Source of the DNA: Neodontobutis hainanensis
Taxonomy: Eukaryota > Chordata > Actinopteri > Gobiiformes > Odontobutidae
Assembly (NCBI GenBank): GCA_024349245.1
Contig: JALDNG010000466.1
Location: forward strand, 124,001 to 188,000
DNA: 64,000 nt
Reading direction: 5' to 3'
Shown here piece by piece: positions 26,601 to 37,306 of this stretch (position 1 is its first letter; each line of letters opens with the position of its first letter). A program made the translations under genes and the position numbers. The notes under the pieces are model-generated. The model ran no database searches, was not told the DNA's origin, and worked only from the letters and a program-made list of their open reading frames with translations.

Positions 26601-27355
26601 TTGTAACCTTAAGTCTGTTTAAACAAAAACTTACTATTCACACCTTAATCTCAAGACGTTTGTCGATATATTTATAGTATTGATCCATTTTTATGAAAAA
26701 TGTTTCATTTATATTCGGGTTATGATGATTGTCGAAGACTCCCGACTGAAATTCTAAATCATCGAGATTGAGTGTTAGATATGAACTTGTAGATTCATTT
26801 TTATCTGGTACTTTGAAATTCTCGCATTCACTTATTAAAAGTGTCAAAACACATGTGAGTGGAGAAAAGGCGAATTTCATTCTAATGAGTGGAATTTTGA
26901 ACTGATTGGTTATTTTTAAATGCCCGATGGGTAGCGAATAATTCAGCTCATCAAAGTATGGGTAAATAAATTCCTTTGGGTTGTATCCGAGTATCTGATT
27001 TTTCTTCAAATCAAGTAAGTCACTTTTCTTTTTCTTCTTCGCATCCATCCTAACATTCGATCTACAACAAATTAATAATAGCACAATAACCAAGAGTATT
27101 ACAGCCGCAGTAACGGAAATGATCGAGATTTTGAGTGTAAAATTTAAACCCTATCTAAAGAACAAAAACTACATTCAGATAGTTAATAAATCTTAAATAC
27201 TCGGGTGTTATCGTTGCAGTAGTCGTATTAGTCGTTGTTGTTTACTTTTCAGTAATTATCAAAATTGGAGCAAGCGTTGTCTTCGAAATCGTGTAATTCT
27301 TTGACCTACTTCTATTTGTGAGTTTCGGGGTAAATTTTGTTTTGTTCATTGACAT
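23637..27355 (-). CDS. synaptotagmin-like protein, probably Ca2+-independent
   Basis: Synaptotagmins anchor in vesicle or plasma membranes and regulate fusion through two C2 domains. The exons 27355-27246, 27191-27173, 27150-26644, 24243-23845 and 23822-23637 join in frame to 406 residues, close to the usual 420. A polar lumenal N-terminus is followed by a membrane helix at about 51-70, then Cys-Cys (71-72) and five lysines (81-85), as in known synaptotagmins. C2A covers about 119-235 and C2B about 260-390, with RHWIEM and FKWQKM matching the family's C-terminal HW and W motifs. Calcium-binding aspartates are nearly all absent: loop 1 of C2A reads VPDKNESTSSY, its loop 3 VCTKGKSVIY, and the C2B loops LNSFAPLY and LLNAHRAKIA. 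Introns are 54, 22, 2,400 and 22 nt. An in-frame stop directly precedes the ATG. The 19-nt second exon and the 54-nt intron are the weakest parts. Confidence 0.9.
24244..26643 (-). other. long intron of the synaptotagmin gene
   Basis: A 2,400-nt intron, donor GTGTGA after the C2A exon and acceptor TTTCTAG before the exon that ends C2A and carries C2B. The donor is non-consensus; a stronger GTAAGT lies 9 nt further on but would put a stop codon in the frame. Short open frames inside (24,759-24,968 minus, 26,136-26,318 plus) look like chance. Confidence 0.75.
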
Positions 27356-30300
27356 TTATATTAAAAACGTGGATGCAGCGTTGGATTCAAACCCATAAAT
27401 ATCCATCAATAAACATGTGAATACGATAAATAAATTATATTCAGTTATTAACCTGCATTTTAAAGAATAATTTATTATGGTGTGATTGATCAAAATATCA
27501 AACTATGTATATTTTCTTTAATGTCGTAAATTATGAAATTAGCTTAAAAAACTGAATATTACATAAATGGGAAAAATTTCATACAAATCTTAATAAACTG
27601 AGATATAAGGGGATAATTTCAATATCATAGATGCAGATAAGATCAAAACACACGAAAAATTAAATCTAGTTAAAAACGCAGTTATTATCTTTATAATGAA
27701 TTTTTACGAGTATTAACGACAACTTTTAACCACGATCTGTTGAAATTTTTAACAAAGTTGAAACGTTTTTTTCATAAGTTTGATATACAAACGGTTATTC
27801 TTGTTTGCTGAATAGATACAAAATGCTGACTTATTATGAGCGAAATCTATTAATATACCTGTTTAGATCCGAATAGGCAGGCTTGTTTACACTTGTTTAA
27901 GAGTATGAAAAAATGAAAGCAGTGCGAATAGGATTCGTTTAACTTCATTTAGGTTCATTATTGTTCTGAAAAACATCGCAATTGTTGCACTTATTCTTTT
28001 CTACTAAAAATCACAGAAGTATTTGAGATTATATAATAGCAAGTAATTTTGGCATTAAAACTCCATTCACTTGAAATTATGTTACCATGTTTCTTATTTC
28101 GATTTAAAAATAGTTTTGTCTGATTACAACATATCACCATTAAACTGCTGATTTTGTAATTAAAAGCGAGTAATCGTTAAAAGATTTTTCCAAAATTATT
28201 TGTTGGACATGAAGAGAATATTTAGTAAGAATAAAAGTTGTAAATAACCAGTAAAATGATCTTTCATTCCACTTATTTATATGCAAATATTTTGATTAGG
28301 TGATATTTCTGAAGCATGCGTACATATATCTAAATTTTTAACAACGATGTCCATTGAAGTGAACCCATTCCAAAATAAAAATCATATTTGTTAGTTTTGA
28401 TTCGATAATTCCACTTCCTAATAATTACATATATGTGTTTGAATTTCATGTCATAAAAACATTCTTTAAATTACTATTGTATTTACTTTAAATACTCACA
28501 CATTCAATAAGAACTCATGTAAATTCGTGATTAAAATAGTGGGTTTAATTTTAGAAATTCGAGGTTGAAAAATAGATCATCTGTGCTATTTCTAAATTGT
28601 CAAAACCTTAAAAATATGGATTAATTGTTCGTACATATCCCATCTTTCATCGATTGTAAGAGGAATTCTTTTCACACTGAAAACAATAAAACAGAGTAAT
28701 TTTCGAATGAGCTGAAACAAGTCAATCTAAATTTAAACCAAATAATTTATGTGTGTTATTTTCATTAAGCAGTTTTTACAATGCTGAAATTAAATTCACT
28801 ATTGTTCGGAATTTTTGCTGATTAGCTCGGGTTTTCAATTAAAGGTTTATTTTCAAAACTATATTGTTCATAAGAGATCCAAATCTTGATTGAGCAATAT
28901 TCCAACTCAATTTCTGAACTTTTTTCCCATTAATTTTATGTAAATCTTGCAATGATCAATACTTGTTGATGATATTCTAACACTAGTGTTAAACATTGCT
29001 ATTCATTAAAACTTTAATTTCTTTCATTAAATTTAAATATGTTTTGCTTCCCAGAACTTCAAGCTATTCCAACCATCTTGCAATTTAATAAGGGCAAAAA
29101 TCTCCTCTAAAACTCATTCTTTCTCCTTTCATTTAAACCTAGCCATTGAAGTCATAGGCTTTAAAACCAGATGAATTTCTTTTAAAAACTGAAGTTTTTT
29201 TTCAAGAGGATGAAGTCCTATCTACTCAAAGTTCGTCTACGCTGAATTTTACCTTTGTCTCTTAAAACAACAAATCCTAGAAATCTTAATTTTTTGGTTT
29301 AACCTTTAACAAGGTTTATTTTCAATTAGACTTGGGCATTAACAGAAATAAACGATAATTTAATATTCTTTGTACATTTTCACATTCCTCGTTATTATGA
29401 CTGCCGTTAAAAATTTAAAAATTCATTTACATTGTTTAAATGGTTAAAACAATGACTTAAGCCTGATTCTACTAATTTTATGTTAAAATACAAGAAACTT
29501 AAGGAAAATGAGGAAAGAACTTTCAAGGATATAAAGTCGTCTGTCAATGTCAGACGTAAATGAGACAGAAATCCCTTTATTCTAAAAATTTGAATATTAA
29601 AATTTTTTTATCTAATTTCAAATAATTCAAAAAAATATTTCCCTTTTAGTGTAATCTTATGATTTCTATATTTAGTTTCTAGAAACGGATATCCAACGAT
29701 TTTTCTAACAAAATAAATATTCACCTAAATAATATTTTAAATTTAGTAATTAGGGCCAAGATTACTTTTTAAAAATGTAGGAATAAATATTTGATCTATA
29801 TTTTGATATTTTATTTCAAAATAAAAATAAATCAAACTTTTTCTTCACTCAGTAATATGTCAAAAATAATTTCGATAGTATAAACGCGCCCGACCAAGAA
29901 ATAACTCGTTCTAATTGGGAGATTTCAACGATTAGTGTTCTCCAAAGGAATAAAGAGGCCGAAGGTCTGAAAATATTTAATTACTTTAAAAATTAAGAAA
30001 TTTAACAATTTTCAAATAACTTTTCAATAAATGTAGAAATTAAATTTATAACTAAAGGCAACCATCCTATCACAAATGCGAATGGACGAGCATTTTCTCT
30101 TTTAAATTGATAGCAATGAACTAACACAACTTGAAAATGCATTTTTGAGATTTTTTCGAAAAAATAGCTTAATCGAAATATTTAAAACTTATCCCTTTAA
30201 GAACAAGTTATTTCGAAGACCATTATTTGAAATAATACTTTGTTATTGTATTTGACAAAAAGGGTAAAAAAAAATTGTTTTTAACTTTTGCAGATGCTAA

Positions 30301-31409
30301 AATTATTACACACATGACCACGGTTCTTTTATAAAGGACAATAATTTTTCAAATATATAGATAAAATAAAATGTAAATTTTTAACTTTGAATACAATACT
30401 ATACTTATGCAAATTTACTATTTTGTGCATTGCCTTCATACTGAAATATAGAGGTCTACGATTTGTCAATTAAACTAACCACTAAAACACTAGTTTAACA
30501 TAATTAATATTTATGAAATTTAAAATAATTCTGTAATCCTCCAATTCTGATGAATAAAATTTAATTTATTAATTAATTAAAAAAGATAGTTGCATGATAA
30601 ACTATTTCCTAAAAAAATCTTCTATTAAGTAATATAATTTAAACGTTTAACAGAATTTATGTGGAAAATTATTCAATTATCAAAAAAAACTTTCCTCCAC
30701 ATAAATAAAATTCAAGATTACTCTCATGTAAAATTAAGATTACAAAATTGATATTTCTCAACTACTTTCTTCGTTTCATTCATCAATTGATATTTTGATG
30801 GTAATACAAATTATTTTTAGATTCAAAAATTTGATACTTTTCGTTCAAAAATATTCAAATTTATTGATATTAAATAAAAATGTCTTTTTTTTGGTTTGAG
30901 CCTGGGTTCAAAAATGAAACTAAAGAAGCAGCGTATATTAAATGCAATTTTAAAATGTTTAAACCTTTATGTCCTTATAAATTAATTCTATTATTTTTCG
31001 TTACGTTTGGTACTTATTTTAATCAAGGTATATGATAGAAATTTTCAAAACATATTAATATTTAGATTTAAACTATGGGGAATAAAAACTCATAAAATGG
31101 CAATGTTTATTTAAATTAGATGTGAAAAATTGTTAGAAAATTAGATCTAGATAACTTACACTACCATGACAAAAATTGACAACGCAATAATTTAATATAT
31201 GACTCTGTGAAAAATTTAATTGATACGAATAATTTTTAATTTTTCACAATATACAAAATAAGGTGAAAATAGATAATAAGAACGTAGTCACCAGCTAACT
31301 ATGTAAAAGACAAATAAATCTTAACAAATTTAAAATTTTTGAGATTGATATATTTAGGTTCGTTAAATCGACTATTTTGAAAAAAACTCTTGTTAGTATT
31401 TTTTAAGGC
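27356..31409. other. intergenic A+T-rich stretch, no gene seen
   Basis: This is the region upstream of the synaptotagmin gene and contains its presumed promoter, although I can point to no specific motif. Nothing else is supportable. Confidence 0.5.
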
Positions 31410-31637
31410 CTAAATAGAGAAGATCTCTGAAGATAAAGTTTCTTTCTCTGTAGTTAAATTAAATTGTCTCAAATTCTCACTTAAAAATGGTTTAAACTGT
31501 TTATTATTTTCATTAGATATGTTAAACAAATGGACTGCATCTGAGTTTACAATACAAGGCGGTTTGGAAGCAAAATTTAATAAAATTATAATTTTATCTT
31601 GAATTAAAAAATAAAATTTTAGTTTTTTTTGAAACAT
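31410..31637 (-). CDS. possible small gene, divergent partner
   Basis: An uninterrupted frame from ATG at 31,637 to TAG gives 75 residues starting MFQKKLKFYFLIQDK. A hydrophobic N-terminal third is followed by a polar C-terminal two thirds (SKPPCIVNSDAVHLF, later LTTEKETLSS). The frame is open a further 11 codons upstream. It faces away from the plus-strand frame that begins near 31,629, so the two would share a promoter region of under 100 nt. Family unknown. The composition is more protein-like than most frames here, but the length is within chance. Confidence 0.32.
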   Translation of the reverse strand: MFQKKLKFYFLIQDKIIILLNFASKPPCIVNSDAVHLFNISNENNKQFKPFLSENLRQFNLTTEKETLSSEIFSI

Positions 31638-31721
31638 AAAAATAAAACGATATCTCGAAAACGAGTTCACTACTGGCTATTAAACCAACAATGTGTGGGT
31701 AAAGAAAATTACTGCTACACT

Positions 31722-31880
31722 ATGAACCACATTCATAAAAATACCTCTCATTCATCGAACTCAAAAAACATCGCTTATTTTTATTATGAAATAAATGATG
31801 AATACAATATCTATACCAAAGGGAGTAATGGTATTTTTGATCATTGTTATTTTACAAATCTAAACATGGATGGAGAATAA
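31722..31880 (+). CDS. possible small gene or exon, divergent partner
   Basis: The frame is open from 31,629, directly after an AATTTTAG acceptor, to TAA at 31,878-31,880. The first ATG is at 31,722 and gives 52 residues starting MNHIHKNTSHSSNSK. The larger frame includes HYWLLNQQCVGKENYCY, and the end reads GIFDHCYFTNLNMDGE. It is rich in Asn, His, Tyr and Cys, suggesting an extracellular or secreted segment, though no signal peptide is seen. Because an acceptor precedes the open frame, it could be the last exon of a longer gene. Not recognised. Confidence 0.32.
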   Translation: MNHIHKNTSHSSNSKNIAYFYYEINDEYNIYTKGSNGIFDHCYFTNLNMDGE

Positions 31881-32849
31881 GCGCTAAAAATAAAGTAATT
31901 TTGGTTTGAAAAATCATAACATATTTTTTTAAATTTTTTTGAACATTTTCTTTCAGATTATTTAATTTAACTATAAGATTAAAATATATCTTTTTAGAAT
32001 AAAATGCGTTAAATATCTAAAAATATTTCTCTTTCGAAACATTTCATCATAAAGGATGAGCCAACACTTGTGCATCAAAGAAATCAACAAAATTTTTAAG
32101 TGCTGAAATTAAAAATGATTTTCTCAATGTTTTAATGTTATAAACGGCAACTTATTTAAAAAGCCGTAGACTAATTAGTTTGGTTCCACTACGAATTATA
32201 AAGATGTAAAATTGTTGACACAATTTTAGAGTGAGCAAATTTCACAGTTTCACATAACATAAAGTAAAATCATAAACGTTCAATTCGGTTAAATTTTAGA
32301 TTGTCTGTTGTCTCCTGGAACTATATTCCTTCAATTCAAAGATACGTTCAATGCAATAATTCTTATAAATCATCAAATTTCATCGATTCTGTACAAATTC
32401 AACTGGAAGTTGATAAGGGTGTAAAGAAAAGTTTTTATTAACAATATATTCTGATTTAGTATTCTAATATGTCATAGAGTGCAAAGAAAAGGCTATAATA
32501 GTTTAAAAATAAGATGAAAAATTTAATGTTAAAAATCAAAGAAATTTTGAGAAAGATACATGATAAATTAATACAGGTAAAAATAAATAGAGGATTGACG
32601 AATTCTCGTAACGTTAAAAATTTTTTTTGGATTTGTAAAAACCAATAAGAGATTATTTTTACAAATTTGAAATAAAAAAACAGTTGAGCATCGAATTAGA
32701 TAACGAAATGACCTAATTTAAATAAACTGTTCAAAGTATCGCCGATTTGTCGTTAAGGTTATATTGACACGAAATTATAAAAACTTGAAGATTTTTGTTT
32801 CTTTATAAAAAGTAGATTCATAAGCTGAACAAATTTTTAGGAACAGCTT

Positions 32850-32974
32850 GAAAATAGTAACCATTTCCATTTTGAAAATAGTAACCATTTCCATTTTGAA
32901 AATAGTAACCATTTCCATTTTGAAAATAGTAACCATTTCCATTTTGAAAATAGTAACCATTTCCATTTTGAAAA
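32850..32974. repeat. 24-bp tandem repeat, five perfect copies
   Basis: The unit GAAAATAGTAACCATTTCCA plus TTTT repeats exactly five times from 32,850 to 32,969, followed by a partial GAAAA. The period of 24 is a multiple of three, so the minus strand reads as a repeated MEMVTIFK octapeptide, but nothing around it looks coding. It is a small satellite that probably varies in copy number. Confidence 0.95.
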
Positions 32975-35900
32975 TTCTAAAATCAACAATGTTGCACTTT
33001 TGATTAAATAATTTAAAGATTATTAATTCAAAGCTTAATAAGTGAATTTTTAGTTAGATAATAACCTACAACCCTTTGAAGGAGCGGAAAGATATATATG
33101 TTCATATTATGGCCATCTTGAATCAAAAAATATTCTTTACAGTACATTTTAATTTTACTGAATGGATTTTATAACAATAGCATTTTATAAATATATCGTT
33201 TTGTAAGTTTTACTGCAGAAATTATAAGTAAAAGCTATGAAAAAGGTTGCTTTTTAAATATTATTGATACACCTCCTTTAAATACAATTGAGTTAAATAA
33301 AAATCGAAAATTCTTTAAGTTATCGAAAATAAAACTAAAATTCTCACCAAACTCGGCTCAGATTACAGCAATTTCTTCAAAATATTATTTTATCATCTTA
33401 TGCTCAAAAAAGCGAAGCATAAATGGAAAAATGTTCTGGAATGTATCATAAAACATAAAAACCTAATTTTTAGGGATTAATAAAACTAACTACCATGGTG
33501 GAATTTTAAAGAAAAAGTTTTATCCAAAAACAGTAATTAAACGAATAATCAAATAATTTTTGTCGAACTTGTGAAGTAAATAAATCTAAAAATGAATAAA
33601 ATACAAAAAAATTATATTAAAGAATATTAAGCCAGTATATTTACTTTGAAGTTGATGCGGTGAAAAATATTGAGAACATTAATAACCAAGAGTTTAAAAC
33701 ATATTAAAAAATTCAATAAACCAAAAAAATGGAACATTTTGTTTGAAACATGATGAAATTAGATTATTGGTAAATTTAAATTTATAAAACCAAAGGTTTA
33801 ACAGGTTACAGTGTTATTTTTTAGTTAGCTAGTGCCAAAGACGAGGAAATCTACAAAAATTAATAAAATTATATGCCGAAAGAAACCTAGATATTCTAAT
33901 CCTAAAATATACCTAATTATTCAAAAAATTAGAATGGCTTATCGTCATTGATGAATAAAAGCTCCGATACAATTTAAGAACTCCATAATCTTTAAAATCA
34001 AACATGAAAAAATTATAGCCGAATAAAATCTTTAAAAAAGAGTTTATAACTTTTATGTGGATTTTATTCATATCATTCTATTTTAAATTTATTTGATTAC
34101 ATGTTTGATTTAATCTAGACGTCTTGGATAAATCCGAACACTTTCAAACTTTCCGATTCTGACTAATTGCAAGGTTAGATTGATATATTCTCAGAACAAC
34201 TATCCTCCAAACCTTAACGAGGTTTCAAATAGTTAAAAAGTTATGTAAAAATGGTTGTTTTCCTAATTTTTTAAGTGTTATAATCTGAAAGACATATTAA
34301 ACATCGAAATATTCTTTATTTTTAACTTTTTCCTCCTAATAACACAGAGTTGTAAGATACCATTTTCATCAAATGTATCCAAATATTTCACTCTGATAAG
34401 TTAGGTATTATATTTCATAAATTCAAAAATTTTTTAATTACTTATAATTTAGTTGATTAATTTTTGAAAATACAAAATTTTATAGTTTAATTCATCTAAA
34501 AATTAAGTCAAAAGTCATCACATATTTGAACATTATTACTTATGTCATACAGGATAAACTGTTATAATATCTGACATTTTATACGATTACGAAATATTTT
34601 GAAGGTTCGAAGGAATTATCGAAAATTTCTGATTAAATATTGAATATAATATCTTTAGAGACAAAAAGTCTGAAAATTTAAATTTTAATTCATCTAAAGT
34701 GATAAAGTTAAATAAGTAATACATTTATCCTTATCCTTTACTTTTTGAATGCAGGATATATTTTTAAATATCACAAATTTCTCAGTCTTTTTTAATTATG
34801 AAAGAAACCGGTTATGAGGGAATAATTATAATTCAAATATTTTTTATATTAAGTGGAAAAATAAAAATAACTTGACAGAAAATTCTTGATATAAAATTCC
34901 CTTAAATTTGGATGGATTGTGATGGGATCTGTAACCAATAAAACCTCAGAGGTAAAATGCAAAGATCACATTTAAATCATAATAGCTTATGAATGAAAAC
35001 ACATACACTTGATAAAAATATTTTCAAGTTATAATCAATATCTGTCTGTAAAGTGATATTAAAACATGAAATTTATATTTTATCTGAAGAAATCGCAAAT
35101 TTACACACATAGAATGATTAACTCATATCTAGGCTCGTTATAAATATACTTTTGATAAAATTAAAAATACCTCACTTTTAAAACTTTATATATTGAAACA
35201 ATGTCAAAATACTCTATAATGGTAGTTTAGGTTTTCTGTAATAATTAAACAATAAACTCAAAAAATATGAAAATTAATTTTTTATTCATTTTATTTAAAC
35301 ATTATGAGATTTTACGCTTTATTTTTCTTGATGTGGCTTTCAACTTATTAAAAAAAACTAAAATGTAAAATTAATCCATATAATGATGCATTTAATTATT
35401 TTTTTCCTACCATGAGAAATTTTCTCATGGGTGTTAAAGCACTCTGGTCCTTCTTAACTTTCTTAATAATCAGAATGTTAAAAAATTTTAATGGTTAAAT
35501 TTGGTTGAAATTAATATTGAAAATGGGAAAAATCAACTCTTATTATCACTCAAACATGTGATAGTTAAGATTAAATGATGAAACAAATTTTACAATAATA
35601 ATTAAAATAATTCAAAAATTGCCATATTTTCAAACATATGCAAGAATAATAGTTTATACAGGGGATTCTATGATAAGTTAACAGAACCATGATTTATTGA
35701 ATTTTTTGTTCATATATTATTTACAATTATAAAAATTTTAATTTTCCACGATTTTAAAATTTGTCTAATTTATAATTCACACCTATATTTATACAGTTTT
35801 AAGTCATATTAAATTATGCCAATTTTTATTATCGGTTAAGTTTTGTTTTAAATACAGTGATAAACTTGTCCTAAATTCGTATAGAAAAGAGACTTAGAGC

Positions 35901-36145
35901 TTGTATAAATTGTTCTTATTCACATATATTTTGCCTTACAAAATAAAAAATGTGAACATACATTCAAATCTTTATGAATAAATTTATTGATTTGTTTGAT
36001 CATATAAATGAATAAATTTATGATAGTTAAGCATCATAAAAAATATTTGTCTTTCATTAAGTTAGTTATAAATATTTCCCACAAATTTTCAACAAAAATG
36101 ATGGAACATAAAAGAAAATCAAAATTATTCTAGCTATCATTTCTA
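32975..36145. other. A+T-rich stretch, no gene seen
   Basis: No supportable feature. A+T is even higher here than in the first half of the window. Confidence 0.5.
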
Positions 36146-36364
36146 ATGCGTTTAGGAGTTCACATCATTGAACTTAAAGGAAGTTTAACGGTTAAAATTT
36201 CTTTGCTGAATAAACCAGGAATTTATGAAATTGTACATTTTCAAATATTCCAAAGGAAAACAAATAAATTCTATTTTATGATACATTTGATCATAGCCAA
36301 ACTTCAAAACAATAATTTACACTCTTTATATTTGCAGACAAACATTAGCAAAATGATTTTTTAA
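36146..36364 (+). CDS. weak open frame, unknown
   Basis: A 72-codon frame with a true ATG, starting MRLGVHIIELKGSLTVKISL. The first half has a plausible beta-strand pattern; the second half drifts to Asn/Leu/Ile-rich sequence with an internal TTTGCAG that could be an acceptor. No family seen, and chance remains likely. Confidence 0.2.
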   Translation: MRLGVHIIELKGSLTVKISLLNKPGIYEIVHFQIFQRKTNKFYFMIHLIIAKLQNNNLHSLYLQTNISKMIF

Positions 36365-37045
36365 TTTCACAAACTTGAAGCAAAACAAAAATTATTAAAT
36401 TAAAAGTGAGATCAATAAGAAAGAAAATTTTAATTTGAGCGTTATCAGAAAAGAATAAATAAGTGGTGTGTGCAAAAACGAACACATGAAATTTGAGACG
36501 TATATCCGGAAATCTCGATCTTGAAAAGCTTTACTATCATATTTTATTCCAATTACACACATAAAAGATTTCAAGTTATAAAAATCTCAGAAGATCTGAA
36601 GCATGTTCTGATGGGACATGTTGTAGGAGTTAATATTATAAAATTTGTGAAACTGAATTCATAAATTCGTTGACTTCTGTTATGTTTATACTTAAATAGT
36701 GTTGAATCAGAGTGTTATTTCAGGAAAATTTATTTAGTTATTATATTTTAGTTAGATAAGATATACCAAATAATATAAGCACGAGTTATGATAGATTTAC
36801 ATATCTGTTGACAACACTTTTCTTACCAAGACTAAGTTAAAAATTGCTAAAATTAACAAATAAAAACTTGGTTCAATGTTTAATTTCTCTCGACAAGTTT
36901 AAAAACAAAAAATTATAAAAGAATGTTCATGATTAAAATCCAAATTTGGATAAAAAGATACTGTGACAAAAATGCTGTTGCTCTTTCAAATAAAAATTTT
37001 CAAGAATATTTTGAGATGTGAAAAGAAAAAAAATCAAAAAATCTG

Positions 37046-37306
37046 TTATTTTGGTGTTTTATTTTTGGAGGATCTAAAACGTTGTAAAATATTAGATGTA
37101 AAAATGTACATAAATAAATAATAACAGATATTTTTTGATTTAAATGACAGAATCCTTACCATGCTGAAAGCTAGTATGAATGTTTCTGACAAAATAAATA
37201 ATTCGCTATGATTTACACATGGCTTTTTACACTTAACATGGATTGAAACCAACTCATAAAAAAGTTTTAAAGTGGTAAAAATATTAGAGTTCCATGTATC
37301 ATTCAA
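37046..37306 (-). CDS. weak open frame with hydrophobic segments
   Basis: An 86-codon frame from a true ATG (MNDTWNSNIF) with four Cys and two hydrophobic runs that could be membrane helices. Lys-rich C-terminus (SSKNKTPK). No splice structure or family recognised. Frames this long are expected a few times by chance in such A+T-rich DNA. Confidence 0.22.
   Translation of the reverse strand: MNDTWNSNIFTTLKLFYELVSIHVKCKKPCVNHSELFILSETFILAFSMVRILSFKSKNICYYLFMYIFTSNILQRFRSSKNKTPK

Noticed and set aside
26636..26642. Strong GTAAGT-type donor just beyond the C2A exon
   Set aside because: Using it would include a TGA in the synaptotagmin frame; the weaker GTGTGA donor keeps the C2A domain open.
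32775..32966. Minus-strand frame with repeated MEMVTIFK
   Set aside because: Entirely the product of the 24-bp tandem repeat, whose period is a multiple of three.
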